DNA from: UBA822 sp965249775
GTDB lineage: Bacteria > Gemmatimonadota > Gemmatimonadetes > Longimicrobiales > Gaopeijiaceae
Length of the DNA stretch: 64,000 nucleotides
Reading direction: 5' to 3'
NCBI GenBank assembly: GCA_965249775.1
Contig: OZ252253.1
Location: 2,418,001 to 2,482,000 of the forward strand
The notes beneath the pieces are model-generated. The model was given only the letters and a program-made list of their open reading frames with translations. It ran no database searches and was not told where the DNA came from. Positions 8,388 through 17,925 of the stretch are shown here, one piece after another. The translations under genes were made by a program, and so were the position numbers. Numbering within the stretch: the stretch's first letter is position 1; each line of letters opens with the position of its first letter.

Positions 8388-11300
8388 TCAGTCCCTCGTG
8401 ATAGTCTGGTCCAGGTTCAGGATCAGGCTGGCCACCATCTGGTACGCGGCGAGCTCGGTGATGTCCAACGCCTCGTTCCGCGGCGACTCCCCGACGCTCA
8501 CGAGGAGCAGCGCCCCCGCCCGATCGTCCCGGTAGCGATCGAAGTGTCCGGTGAAGGCATCGACCAGTACCGATCGCGTCTCGGGTTCCGGCTCATGCGC
8601 CGTCGCCAACCGATACATATACGAAACGGTCTCCCCGGTGGTCGTACCTTCGGCCATCGCCAGTTCCGCCAACGCCCGTGCCGCTTCAGAGTACGTGACG
8701 TCGTTCATCAGGTTGAGGGCCTGCAGCGGCGTATTGGTCCTGGTTGGTGTCAGGATATGCACTTCACGCGTCGACGCGTCGAAGGTCACCATGGCTGGCG
8801 GCCCCCGCGTTCGCTTCCAGAACGTGTACAGGCTCCTCCGGTACAGATCGTCGCCCTCGGACTGCCGGTAGACCTGGCCCCGCTCCACGATGTCGTCCCA
8901 CAGCCCAGCCGGCTGATAGGGACCGACCGAGGGCCCCCCGAGGCGCTCGGTGAGCAGGCCGGAGATCGCCAGCGCTTGATCGCGAATCATCGGCGCGGGC
9001 AAGCGAACACGCGTTCCACGAGCCAGCAGTCGGTTCTCCGGGTCCCGCTCGAGCAGCACCGGGGTGACCGCGGACGACTGGCGATACGTGGCGCTCGTCA
9101 CGATCGTGCGCTGCATCTCCTTCACGTTCCAGCCCGAGTCGACGAAGGTCGTCGCCAGCCAGTCGAGCAACTCGGGGTGGCTCGGAAACTCGCCCTGCGC
9201 CCCGAAGTTGTCGGTGGTCTTGACCAAGCCCGTCCCGAAGTACATCTGCCAAAAGCGGTTGACGGTGACCCGCGCGGTGAGCGGGTTCGAAGGCTCGACC
9301 AGCCAGCGGGCGAAGGCCAGGCGGTTCTTCTCCTGGCCTTCGGGAAGCGGGGGAAGCACGGAAGGGACGTCCGGAGTCACGAGCTCGCCGGGATTGTCGT
9401 ACGCCCCGCGGATGAGCCGGAACGCATCGCGCCTCGGCTCGGCCTCCTCCATCACCATGACGGTCGGGAAGCTCTTCCACAGCTCCTCGCGTTGCCGCTC
9501 GAGCTCGGTGACGCGCCTGAACGCCCGCTGAATATCGCGGGGCGCGTACTGGTTCAAGAAGCTGAGTCGAAGCTTGTCGGCCTGCGCCGGAGTTCTCTGC
9601 TCCGGGTTGAGCTCGGCGATCTCGCTCACCGATTCCGCTGTCGCCACAACAGCCGCCTCTTCCGGCATCAGGACCTTGCCGTAGATGCGAACGTCGTCGA
9701 TGCGGCCTTGAAAATTCGGCTTCGAGGAACCGCTGGCGCCGATGCGCAGCGGCTGCGACTGAGGCAGGCGGTTCCCGACGAGATCCAGCAAGGGGGTCAG
9801 CTCCACCGGGCGGCCGTCGACATAGAAGCGCATGCCATCAGGTGCCATCGTGCCGTCATAGGTCACCAGCACATGGTGCCACTCGTTGAGCCGCAAAGTC
9901 GCTACCGTCTCGGCGGCGACTCCGTCGTCGAGGACGCGCGTGGACATACTCAACCGGACTTTCCCCTCCTCGAGGTAGAGTCCCCAACCCACTTCACCCT
10001 GGTCGCCACCGCTCGCTCGCGAGACGATCACACCGGTTTCCGTCGTAGGATAGAGCCAGGCGCTCAAGCTGAACTCGTCCACATAGTCGAGGTTCGGGCT
10101 GCGTCCCGCATCGATGAACCGTTCCCCGTCGAAGCCGGCCGCCGCTCCTAGCCGACCGTCGACGAATTGCGGCAAGCCCCCCTCCAACGTCGCGCCGACC
10201 CGCTGACCGGCGTGCACACCCGCGATGTCGCCATCGAGCGCGTGGTGAGCCAGGAGCTGGTCACTCAGGATCCAATCGATCTCCATGGATGCGCCCAAAG
10301 CGTCTTCCCATCTCGCTTGCGCGGCGGGCACTTCGGCCTCGAGGCGCGAGAACGCCTCGCGCGCCTGAGTGAGCTGGCCATCGAGCTCGGTGAGCCGTGT
10401 CTGCTGATCGGTCGTGGGGGCCGTGATAAACGGCGGCGAGTTGACGTACTTGAACCCCTTGCCACGCTCGGGGATGTTGTTGAAGAGAGCGAAGACCTCG
10501 TAGAACTCGAGCTGGCTGACCGGATCGAACTTGTGGTCGTGGCAACGCGCGCACCCCAGCGTCAGCCCGAGCCAAACGGCCGACGTGGTCGCCACGCGAT
10601 CGACCGCGTACTCGACCAGGAACTCGGCCGGCACGATCCCGCCTTCGGCGTTCAGGCTGTGGTTACGGTTGAATGCCGTGGCGATGCGCTGGTCGAGCGT
10701 TGCGTCGGGGAGCATGTCACCGGCGATCTGCTCGATCGTGAACTGATCGAACGGCATATTGCTGTTGTAGGCATCGATCACCCAGTCCCGCCAACGCCAC
10801 ATGGTTCGCTCGCCGTCGGTCTGGTATCCGTTCGTGTCGGCATACCTGGCGGCATCCAGCCACTCGACGGCCATCCGCTCACCGTATCTGGGCGAATCGA
10901 GCAGCCGGTCGACCACGGCTTCATATGCGCCTGGCGAATCGTCATTGAGAAAGGCGTCGACCTCGGCCATCGTCGGCGGCAATCCGGTCAGATCCAGGGT
11001 CACGCGGCGAATCAACGTGGTGCGGTCGGGCTCGGGAGAAGGGCTCAGGCCCTCCTGCTCCAAGCGCGCGAGAACGAAGTCGTCGATCGGATTGCGCACC
11101 CAGTCACGTGATGCGACCGGCGGGAGCGCGGGACGCTCGGGAGCGACGAATGCCCAATGGCTGTTCCGCTCCGCGCCCTGCTCGATCCACAGTCGAATGG
11201 TCTCGATCTCTTCGTCCGCAAGAGCCTCGCGGTTCCGGGGCATGCGGTCCTGCTCGGCCTCATTGGTGATCCTCTGGAACAAGAGGCTCTCGTCGGGGCT

Positions 11301-11588
11301 CCCCGCAACGACGACCGGGCCGCCGAATTCAGGCCGATCCGCGAAGAACCCCTCAGGCGTATCCAGTCGGAGGTCCCTCCGGCGCCGGTCGTCAGCCGAC
11401 CCGTGACACGTGAAGCAGTTCTGAGACAGGATCGGACGAACTTCTCGGCTGAAATCGACCGTCCGTTCCTGAGCGGTGCCGGGATTGCCATACAGAAGAC
11501 CGCCAAGCACCAACGCGACGCCGATGGGCTTAGGGCCGATGGCCTTGGGGGCGATGAACCTAGGATTATCCCGAAATGTCATCCTCAT
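8388..11588 (-). CDS. Secreted cytochrome-type DUF1549/DUF1553 protein with LamG domain
   Basis: About 1066 residues. ATG 11588 is chosen because AGGAG lies 7 bases upstream; an upstream frame extension to 11633 lacks such a site. It has an N-terminal signal (VALVLGGLLYG), a planctomycete-type cytochrome c domain with heme motif Cys58-F-T-Cys61-His62, then DUF1549 (about 150-355, HFAPERPALPP-like start), a concanavalin-like LamG domain (about 465-620, FSLSAWLYP and IDDVRIYGK) and DUF1553 (about 740-1000, NPLTARVTVNRFWQMYFG). It is expected in the periplasm or at the cell surface. The LamG domain suggests binding of a polysaccharide or glycoprotein. It is the first gene of the pair with the DUF1501 protein. 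Confidence 0.92.
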   Translation of the reverse strand: MRMTFRDNPRFIAPKAIGPKPIGVALVLGGLLYGNPGTAQERTVDFSREVRPILSQNCFTCHGSADDRRRRDLRLDTPEGFFADRPEFGGPVVVAGSPDESLLFQRITNEAEQDRMPRNREALADEEIETIRLWIEQGAERNSHWAFVAPERPALPPVASRDWVRNPIDDFVLARLEQEGLSPSPEPDRTTLIRRVTLDLTGLPPTMAEVDAFLNDDSPGAYEAVVDRLLDSPRYGERMAVEWLDAARYADTNGYQTDGERTMWRWRDWVIDAYNSNMPFDQFTIEQIAGDMLPDATLDQRIATAFNRNHSLNAEGGIVPAEFLVEYAVDRVATTSAVWLGLTLGCARCHDHKFDPVSQLEFYEVFALFNNIPERGKGFKYVNSPPFITAPTTDQQTRLTELDGQLTQAREAFSRLEAEVPAAQARWEDALGASMEIDWILSDQLLAHHALDGDIAGVHAGQRVGATLEGGLPQFVDGRLGAAAGFDGERFIDAGRSPNLDYVDEFSLSAWLYPTTETGVIVSRASGGDQGEVGWGLYLEEGKVRLSMSTRVLDDGVAAETVATLRLNEWHHVLVTYDGTMAPDGMRFYVDGRPVELTPLLDLVGNRLPQSQPLRIGASGSSKPNFQGRIDDVRIYGKVLMPEEAAVVATAESVSEIAELNPEQRTPAQADKLRLSFLNQYAPRDIQRAFRRVTELERQREELWKSFPTVMVMEEAEPRRDAFRLIRGAYDNPGELVTPDVPSVLPPLPEGQEKNRLAFARWLVEPSNPLTARVTVNRFWQMYFGTGLVKTTDNFGAQGEFPSHPELLDWLATTFVDSGWNVKEMQRTIVTSATYRQSSAVTPVLLERDPENRLLARGTRVRLPAPMIRDQALAISGLLTERLGGPSVGPYQPAGLWDDIVERGQVYRQSEGDDLYRRSLYTFWKRTRGPPAMVTFDASTREVHILTPTRTNTPLQALNLMNDVTYSEAARALAELAMAEGTTTGETVSYMYRLATAHEPEPETRSVLVDAFTGHFDRYRDDRAGALLLVSVGESPRNEALDITELAAYQMVASLILNLDQTITRD

Positions 11589-11680
11589 GGCGTGCTCCTG
11601 GCGGATGATAGGCCGCGGGATCGCAGGGAGCAAGATGCTTTTGGGCCAGCCGACACCAGCACTTCGGACACTCCCGGGTC

Positions 11681-12734
11681 TCAGTCGTCCGCTAGGCGTG
11701 TCCCAGGATTCGCCGAGGCGCGTGCGGCGACGACCCGACCGGCCATCCCCACAGGAATCCTCAACGCATAGATCTCACCCGGCGGCGTCGTGTTGCGGAT
11801 GAGCTGAGGGTTCAAGTCGTACATCTGCTCAGCCGTAATGCCTAGAGAAAGCGCCACCGCATCGAGGTCCACACCCCCCGGAGACCAGACGGAGTCGTAT
11901 TCGTAGGGATCCGCCGGCCTCACGTCGAAGCCGTACCGCGCCGCTGATCGGGCGAGGTACGTGACAGCGAGGAGCTTCGGCACATAATTGGCTGTCTCCG
12001 ATGGTAGGTGATCCGAGATCTCCCAATAGAGACTGTCATCTCCAGTACGTCCGTCCGTGTACCGCTGAAGGGCATCAGACACACGTATTGCGCCAGCATT
12101 GTAAGCCGCGGCTGCGAGATACCAGGAGCCATACTGATCGTAGAGGTCATTCAGGTGGTCGAGAGCGGCGTCGGTCGCCCTCACCGGGTCGTATCGCTCG
12201 TCCACGTAGGCGTCGATTCGCAGTCCGTATAGCCTCGCCGTCGGTTCCATGAACTGCCACATGCCGCTTGCCAGTACACGAGAGCGAGCATCGGGTGTGG
12301 AAGTCGGACTCGATCAGAGCGAGATACAACAGTTCCTCCGGCATTCCACGCTCGCGGAGCTCGGTCAGGATCATGTCCGAGTATAGGCCAGCTCGCGAAA
12401 GAGCGTACTCGAAGACCCATCTGCGGTCGCGGGTGAGGCGGAGCACCCAGGACCCGACAGCCTCATTCAGCTCCATGGGGAGGCGCCCGCGCCGTAGCTC
12501 CCAGTCCATCTTCGTAACGGCGGTGGGAAGTACGTTGGTGAGAAGGACGTTGTCGGCCGTCCAGGAGGTGTTATTGCCGGTCCAGGAGGATTGTATTCCC
12601 GGGAGCCTCCTGTCGGCGTGCACCCAACCGATCAACACCGCTGCCAAAGATCCGCATAGGGCCGTCATACGAACCCGACGCATCTCGTCCGCACGAACCC
12701 GACGCATCTCATCAAAATTTCCCACCGCGGACAC
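11681..12734 (-). pseudogene. MltD-like lytic transglycosylase, frameshifted at the active-site loop
   Basis: GTG 12734 has AGGAGG five bases upstream. The first frame carries a signal/anchor and the start of the SLT fold with catalytic Glu142 (LYLALIESDF). After SDFHTR the frame is lost. One extra base at about 12290 explains it: skipping it restores ARSRVLASGMWQFM, the expected continuation, and the second frame then runs through YLAAAAYNAG to the stop at 11681. The C-terminus contains a LysM-like segment (LDAVALSLGITAEQMYDLNP). Intact, it would cleave peptidoglycan between MurNAc and GlcNAc in the periplasm. The N-terminus contains a near-exact heptad duplication (MRRVRADE/MRRVRM) from a 21-bp tandem repeat at about 12664-12708. 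Confidence 0.85.
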
Positions 12735-12944
12735 AATAGCCTCCTACGAGTCTTCCGTCGCACCACTTCGAGAAGATCGATACAAAAGTACGAGGCTACG
12801 TCTGTCCACTCTTCGTCAGGGGGGAGCAGCTTACGCCTTAGGGTACTTAGCCGCAAGCACTTGCACTCCTCGAGCTCCCGAACCATTTCGTATGTTTCGG
12901 CCCATCAGGGACGGATTCTGCAAGAGTTACAAGGGGGACAAGCG

Positions 12945-13610
12945 ATGAGGACACTTAAATTCGAGAACGGCGACCAGATGCCCATTCTGGGGCTGGGAAC
13001 CTGGCTGGCTGAGCCCACTGAGGTCTACGACGCGGTCAAGGCGGCCGTCCGCATAGGCTACCGACACATCGACGGCGCGGCCATCTACGGCAATGAAGCC
13101 GAGATTGGCCAAGCGCTATCGGAGTGTTTCGAGGACGGCATCGTTACCAGAGACGAGATGTGGATCACCTCCAAGCTGTGGAACAACTCCCACGCAACTG
13201 AAGACGTCCAACCCTCTCTCGAGAAGACCCTGGCGGATCTGGCACTGGACCATCTCGACCTCTACCTGATCCACTGGCCGGTGGCCTTCGAGAAAGGCGT
13301 CGTTTTCCCCCGTGCCCCGGAAGATGTGATCAGTCTCGACGAGCTGCCGATCTCGGAGACCTGGGAGGGGCTCGAAGCGTGCGTCGACCGCGGACTTTGT
13401 CGCCACATCGGCGTCTGCAACTTCAGCAGCACCAAGCTGAAATCGCTTACTGCCACCTCGCGTCTGAAACCGGAGGTGAATCAGATCGAGCTACATCCTT
13501 ACCTCCAACAGCCTTCGATGCTCGATTTCTGTCGAGAGGCTGTCATCCATCTCACCTCATATTCGCCGCTGGGATCGCAGGGTCGGCCCGACTCGATCGG
13601 TTCGGTGTGA
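12945..13610 (+). pseudogene. Aldo/keto reductase, 3' truncated
   Basis: ATG 12945 follows AAGGGGGA. The NADPH-dependent AKR barrel is clear, with the catalytic tetrad Asp43, Tyr48, Lys77 and His110 (IDGAAIYGN, ITSKLWNN, LIHWP). The sequence stays collinear with the family to YSPLGSQGRPDS, then stops after four foreign codons at TGA 13608-13610. About 95-100 C-terminal residues, including the phosphate-binding end of the cofactor site, are missing compared with the usual 310-320. The break coincides with the equally abrupt start of the AAA+ ATPase homology, so one deletion or rearrangement removed both ends. Confidence 0.85.
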
Positions 13611-14569
13611 AGCCAATGCGGGGCCTGATTCTCGAGTCGCACAAACCCGGCCAGGGGAAGACCGCGCTCATCCGGGCGTTCGCTGCCTATGTGCGGGACC
13701 TCGGCGAGAAGCACGACTTCGACGTCTGTTTGTACTTCGTGCCGCCGGGCGCCCTGAAGACGGTGTGGCACGGGGGAGACGCCAAGCTGGTTCGCGAGGA
13801 CCTGTGCGGGGCGATCCGAGCTCGCCAGATGCGTCCCCGCACGCGGCCGCTCTTTCAGCTCATCGTGCTCGATGAGATCGACTCCCTCGGCAAGCGCGGC
13901 GGAGAGATGATGTCCTCGGCCCAGAACGACGCACTGACCGCCCTTCTGTCCGAGATGGACGGGCTGGTCCAGTGGGAGAGCACCCCGGGGCAGCCACGCG
14001 CCGAAATGCTCTGGGTGGGCATGACGAATCGAATCGACCTGGTGGACGTTGCGATCAGCCGCCCGGGCCGCTTCGATGCGGTCGTGCCGATGCCGGAGCC
14101 GACAGTGGAGTCGGCCGAGGCGGTCATGACGGTCTACGCCACCGGCCGGGCGTGGTACCTGGACGAAACCGTCCAGGTCTCCCCGGAGGAAGACATCGTG
14201 CGGTCCGCGTTCCTTCGGCCCGCCCTGGATCAGGTGTTCGACACACCGGTTCTCCGGTACTCGACCGAGGGCCAGAGTGGCATCAGCGTGACGGCGGGTC
14301 GGCTCATGGCGAACGCCCACTACGAAGCCGCCATGAACACCGCGAAGAGGCGCGCAGCGGTGCGGGAGCTTCGGGGGGTAGGAATTCCCGCCGTGGCCGT
14401 GGAGGACGTCATCGAGGCCCTGCTCGAGGAAGCTCACTCGGCTGCCCGTCGGATGAGCGCCGATCACGGCACGTTGGCTCGAGAGCTCGAAGTGCCTGGG
14501 CACATCACTCGGGCCGAGCTGGTGGCTACCGACGAGCCTCGACTACACCGCTACCTCGCGGCCTCCTGA
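13592..14569 (+). pseudogene. Proteasomal-type AAA+ ATPase (ARC/Mpa-like), N-terminally truncated
   Basis: Homology starts without a normal start codon at RFGVKPMRGLILE and continues through Walker A (KPGQGKT), Walker B (LIVLDEID) and the sensor/arginine-finger block (NRIDLVDVAISRPGRFD) to a helical C-terminus. The N-terminal coiled coil and OB domains (roughly 250 residues in ARC/Mpa) are absent because of the junction with the aldo/keto reductase gene. Internal GTG 13607 or ATG 13616 could give a truncated product. It heads a tight plus-strand row: 16 bp to the Dop-like gene, then the tag and ligase genes. This suggests it was the unfoldase feeding a 20S proteasome. The C-terminus has a Tyr in HRYLAAS, three residues inward from where a HbYX docking motif would end. 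Confidence 0.75.
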
Positions 14570-14585
14570 AGGGATATCAGACTCA

Positions 14586-14964
14586 ATGCCGATTCCCAAG
14601 CTCATGGGCCGAGACTGCGAGCTCTCGACCACCGGACTGACCCCCGAGGGTCGGACCGTCCAGTCATGGCGGGTAACACGGCACGTCCTACGCCACATCG
14701 GTGCCGCGTTCGAGCCCGTCGGCGGAAGGGTGTGGACCCGGCGCTCGTGGTGGGAGGAATCCGGGCCGACGGGATCCAAATACGGCTCCGATTCCGAGTC
14801 GGCCTCGGCCGCTCCCTCCGGCTCGTGGCAGGGGTCCGATGGGACTCACTCGTCTGACTGGCACGCGGCCCACTCCGTTGACGCTCTCCGTCATTGGGCC
14901 TCGTCAGGACAGTGTTACTACTCCGACATGGGCCATCTCGAAGCTTGCACCGCAGAGACGTTCT
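14586..14964 (+). pseudogene. dop: Dop-like depupylase/deamidase, 5' fragment (interrupted by IS110-family element)
   Basis: ATG 14586, with AAGGGA upstream, opens MPIPKLMGRDCELS. The MG-x-[DE]-x-E pattern (Asp10, Glu12) is the ATP/Mg-binding start of the Pup ligase/Dop fold, a glutamine-synthetase relative. The next block, CYYSDMGHLEACTAET (Asp114, His117, Glu119), corresponds to the conserved loop with the catalytic Asp. The frame breaks at 14964, where the insertion sequence begins. If the 1551 bases to 16515 are removed, codon 126 (F) continues in frame as F-Q-V-V-L-D-P-R-Q. Dop enzymes deamidate the C-terminal Gln of the tag and remove tags from substrates. As it stands, the frame runs into IS sequence and stops after 154 codons. 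Confidence 0.8.
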
Positions 14965-15384
14965 ATGAAAGAGAGTGTCAAGACCGGGCTCCGCCCCGGC
15001 CGGATGCGAAGCGGTGGAGCGCTTGGCACTCAGCCCCTTGGTTGGATTAGCCCGGTCGTCAGAGAGCGGTATGCTGGATGAGTCAGTCTTCGTGTCGACC
15101 ATGATGATCCTCGCTTGGGTGATCGATCCGTCCGGACTTGATTGAGTGGACCTGGGTCGTACGACGCGAACCATGGTTCTATCTGAGACTCAGCCTGGGG
15201 CCGGCCTGACACTTCTTCGGGTTCTGCGGAAGGGCCTGGAGTTAGACTCGTGCCTCGGCGTGACTGGGAGCCTGGCGTACGTCTCTGCTTGAGACTGCCT
15301 CCCGCACCGTCGTCCGGGGGATTCGACGTTCCAAGGGATCGAGGGTCAAGCGCTGCACCCACGCTCCAGGACGACGAACCCCCT
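14965..15384 (-). ncRNA. Candidate guide (bridge/seeker) RNA region of the IS110-family element
   Basis: The 420 bp between the transposase stop and the element end contain no plausible gene. In IS110-family elements the longer non-coding end encodes the RNA that base-pairs with donor and target; in the IS1111 group it lies 3' of the transposase. Two adjacent perfect palindromes, GTCGTACGAC (15156-15165) and GAACCATGGTTC (15168-15179), could be hairpin parts. Exact RNA ends and guide loops cannot be fixed by eye. Confidence 0.3.
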
Positions 15385-16449
15385 CTACATTTGGGGTCGA
15401 CTCAGCTGGGTCGGATCAAAGACTTCTCCGGTTTTGAGTAGACGAAGGGTGAGCGCGGCGAGCTTGCGAGCCAGCGTCACACGGGCGAGCTCCTCGCGCA
15501 TCCCGCGCTCGATCATACGGTGATAGAAGTCTTGGAATGGGCCCCGACGTCCGATGGCTACGTTGGCGGCGCCCTTAAAGACATTCTTGAGTACGCGATT
15601 GTGGTTGCGGTTCAACCCTCGCGTGAGCGGAGGCCGACGGCGCCGCCGAGGACGCCCGTCGAACAACTCGTAGTCGGCGCTCGAGCGCGTGACGACGGCG
15701 AGTCCGGCATAGGCCCACAGGTTGCGCTTCGTGCGGAAGCGCCATGGCGTACCGATGGTTGCCAACAACAGCGCGATACGCACGGGCCCGAAGTAGGGGA
15801 TCGTCTTGAGCACGCCAAAGGCCGGATCGCGCTTCGCTTCGGCCACCATGGCCGCCTTGGTCTTCTTGCGCTGAGTCCGAAGCACATCAAGCTGAGCGTA
15901 CAGGGTCTCGGCACGTAGCCGAGCACCGTGCTCGGGTAGCTGTGCGACCCAGGCGGCGCGCCCCTTCAGCTGGTAGACACCGCCGCCCGTGGTTCGGATG
16001 GCCCGCGCACGGAACAGTGCCTTGAGCCGCAGCATCACGCGCGTGCCGTCCTCGACGAGGTTACGATAGGCTCGAGTCAGCTCCTTGAGGTCGGCTCGGC
16101 CGTGTGCGCCATGGTAGACCGCTCGCAGCCTGCCGCACCGCAACTGCTCCGACAGATCGTCGGCATCGACCTGGTCCCCCTTGTTACCCGAGCGCTTCTC
16201 GCCTCTGCGGTCACACACGATCACCCGATCCACCCGAGGACTCAGTAGGTCATACAGCCACTGCGCCTGCGTTCCCTCCTCGAACACCACGTGCACCGAG
16301 CCAGCCATCGCGCTGAAGAACTCCCGGATCGATTTGTCGCTCGTCTCGACCACGCTACGCGCGATCACACGCCCCCCTGCGTTTCGAACCGTTGCCACTG
16401 TCATTGCCTGATGCACGTCGAGCCCCACATACTTCGTCGTTCGTTTCAT
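15385..16449 (-). CDS. IS110-family DEDD transposase/recombinase
   Basis: A 354-residue protein from ATG 16449, with AGAGGG upstream. The N-terminal DEDD domain (PF01548) begins KYVGLDVHQ; acidic residues recur in VVFEEGTQAQW and in NKGDQVDADDLSEQLR. The C-terminal Transposase_20 domain (PF02371) is seen in LKTIPYFGPVRIALLLATIG and FRTKRNLWAYAGL. These enzymes recombine circular element DNA into a target using a RuvC-like DEDD site together with a conserved serine, guided by an element-encoded RNA. The gene is full length and looks intact, so the element may still be mobile. Confidence 0.93.
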   Translation of the reverse strand: MKRTTKYVGLDVHQAMTVATVRNAGGRVIARSVVETSDKSIREFFSAMAGSVHVVFEEGTQAQWLYDLLSPRVDRVIVCDRRGEKRSGNKGDQVDADDLSEQLRCGRLRAVYHGAHGRADLKELTRAYRNLVEDGTRVMLRLKALFRARAIRTTGGGVYQLKGRAAWVAQLPEHGARLRAETLYAQLDVLRTQRKKTKAAMVAEAKRDPAFGVLKTIPYFGPVRIALLLATIGTPWRFRTKRNLWAYAGLAVVTRSSADYELFDGRPRRRRRPPLTRGLNRNHNRVLKNVFKGAANVAIGRRGPFQDFYHRMIERGMREELARVTLARKLAALTLRLLKTGEVFDPTQLSRPQM

Positions 16450-16513
16450 GAGAGCCGCCCTCTGCTGTGGTCCATGGTCGTTTCGCAACTCCACGGTACC
16501 CGCAGGGGGCGTG

Positions 16514-17846
16514 CTTTCAAGTTGTGTTGGACCCACGTCAGCTCGCGGCCCAGTGCCTGGGCGCCCTCCAGGTGTGCGAGGTGGCCCGAAAGCGGGCAGA
16601 GGCGGAGGCCGAGCCGGGCACGACGTACGCCCTCACCGCGGCCAATGTGGACATCGTGGATCCCGGCATCTCGTGGGGCACGCACTTCAACGTCGCGATC
16701 GAGTCCGATCTCTGGGAGGACCTGTTCGACGAGGTCCGGCACCCGGCACGCCTGGGCTTCGTGTCGAGCGCCGTAGCCGCTCTGATTCCGTTCTTCGGTG
16801 GCGGCTACGTTCTTCCACTGCGCTCCGGACCGCGCCTCAGCCTCAGCGGGCGAGCTCATCACCTGACCCGCTTGACGACCCTTCCCACCACCTTCTCCTA
16901 CGCCCGAGGACTTCTCAACACGCGCCGGGAAGCGCACGCTCAGGGAGAGGATCGCCTCCACCTGATCGGCTTCGATCTCGCGCTCGCCAGCGGGGCACTC
17001 CTGGCTTCCATGCTCCAGTGCTGCCTCGCCGCCGCCGAGCTGGGGTTCGGAGGACTGGGACTCTACGAGCCGGTTCGAGCCCTGACCGCCTGGAGCCACG
17101 GACTGGACGTCGCGACGGGCCGGTTGACGGGTGTGGCCAGGTTGGCGGACGGTGGGCGCATCAGTCTTCCGCTCTACATGCGCAAATTGGTCTCCCTCCT
17201 CATCGGTCTCGTCGACAACGGATCCATCCCCGAAGAGGTCGCGCCTCACGCATCCGAGCTCCTCCCGCAGGTCCTGCAACTGACCCATTTCCTGGAAGAG
17301 GGCTCAATCGATCGTTGCGCCCCTCATTTGGATTGGGCGGCCAAGCTGCTGGTTCTGGTCGACCTGTGCCGACGGGACGGCGTGGAGCTGGGCGACATGC
17401 CGATCCGTGTCGCCGATCACGACTACGCCTCCAGCGACCCGAGTCGAGGTCACTTCTGGAGGCTCTGGGAGGCGGGGCGCGTGGACCCGCTCGTGACCCG
17501 CGAAGACGTGGAGGCCTGCCTTCTCGACGGCCCCGAAGACGGTCGTGGTTGGGCCCGGGGACGGCTCATCCGGGACTACGGCGACCGAATCACCAATGTG
17601 AATTGGAGTCATGTGGAACTCAGAGGGGACGCGTCGCTGTGGGGATCCCGAATCCGCATCGAGATGCCTCGGCCGGGCAGCCTTACCCGTGACGTCTTCG
17701 AGCCGGTGCTGTCCACGGCTTCCGAACCCGAAGAGATCCGCCGGCTGCTCCCGAAGGATCCAGAGGCACTCCCGGAGGAGGGCGGAGAGGAGGATCTCCG
17801 AGACGAGATCCTAGCGCCGGAAGGCCGGTATCTCCGGCTGACCTGA
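16514..17846 (+). pseudogene. dop: Dop-like depupylase/deamidase, 3' fragment
   Basis: This is the larger, downstream part of the split gene: about 443 codons from the IS border to TGA 17844-17846. It follows the Pup ligase/Dop core: VTAANVD-like block TAANVDIVDPGISWGTHFN, LWEDLFDEVRHP, GFVSSAVAALIPFFGGGY, then SGRAHHLTRLTTL and LLNTRREAHA, which parallels the NTRDEPHA block of Dop/PafA, and EDRLHLIGFD. Joined to the 5' piece the ancestral protein would be about 569 residues. The frame has no other defect that I can see. A product could be initiated from within the IS end (for example ATG 16467) but would lack the ATP-binding N-terminus and be inactive. Confidence 0.85.
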
Positions 17847-17925
17847 CCCACGAATCGAGGATACGGAGAGGCAGACCGTCACTCCGACATGGCCTTTCAG
17901 CCCTAGAAAAACGGAGGACAAGAGA

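Larger units (their letters stand above)
14965..16515 (-). mobile_element. IS110-family insertion sequence (IS1111-like layout)
   Basis: The element is delimited by comparing with the interrupted Dop gene. A CT dinucleotide occurs at both borders (14963-14964 and 16514-16515), as expected for IS110-family core sites. Deleting exactly 1551 bp restores the Dop frame. The single transposase gene lies on the minus strand. Only about 64 bp precede its start, while about 420 bp of non-coding DNA follow its stop; in this family that arrangement is typical of the IS1111 group. No target duplication or clear terminal repeat is seen. A short GTGGAG occurs inverted near both ends but is weak. Confidence 0.82.

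Noticed and set aside
8544..10151. A 535-codon plus-strand frame opposite the DUF1549/DUF1553 gene, and similar long frames at 23065-24285 (-) and 27359-28831 (-)
   Set aside because: They are antisense shadows in GC-rich DNA: Arg/His/Gly-rich, no domains, no ribosome sites, and fully covered by well-supported genes on the other strand.
14965..15384. Short frames in the IS110 left end as passenger genes
   Set aside because: All are low-complexity Pro/Arg/Ser frames without ribosome sites; the region is better explained as the element's non-coding end.
16448..17692. 414-codon frame overlapping the 3' part of the Dop-like gene
   Set aside because: Arg/Pro/Ser-rich shadow; the alternative frame carries all conserved Pup ligase/Dop motifs.
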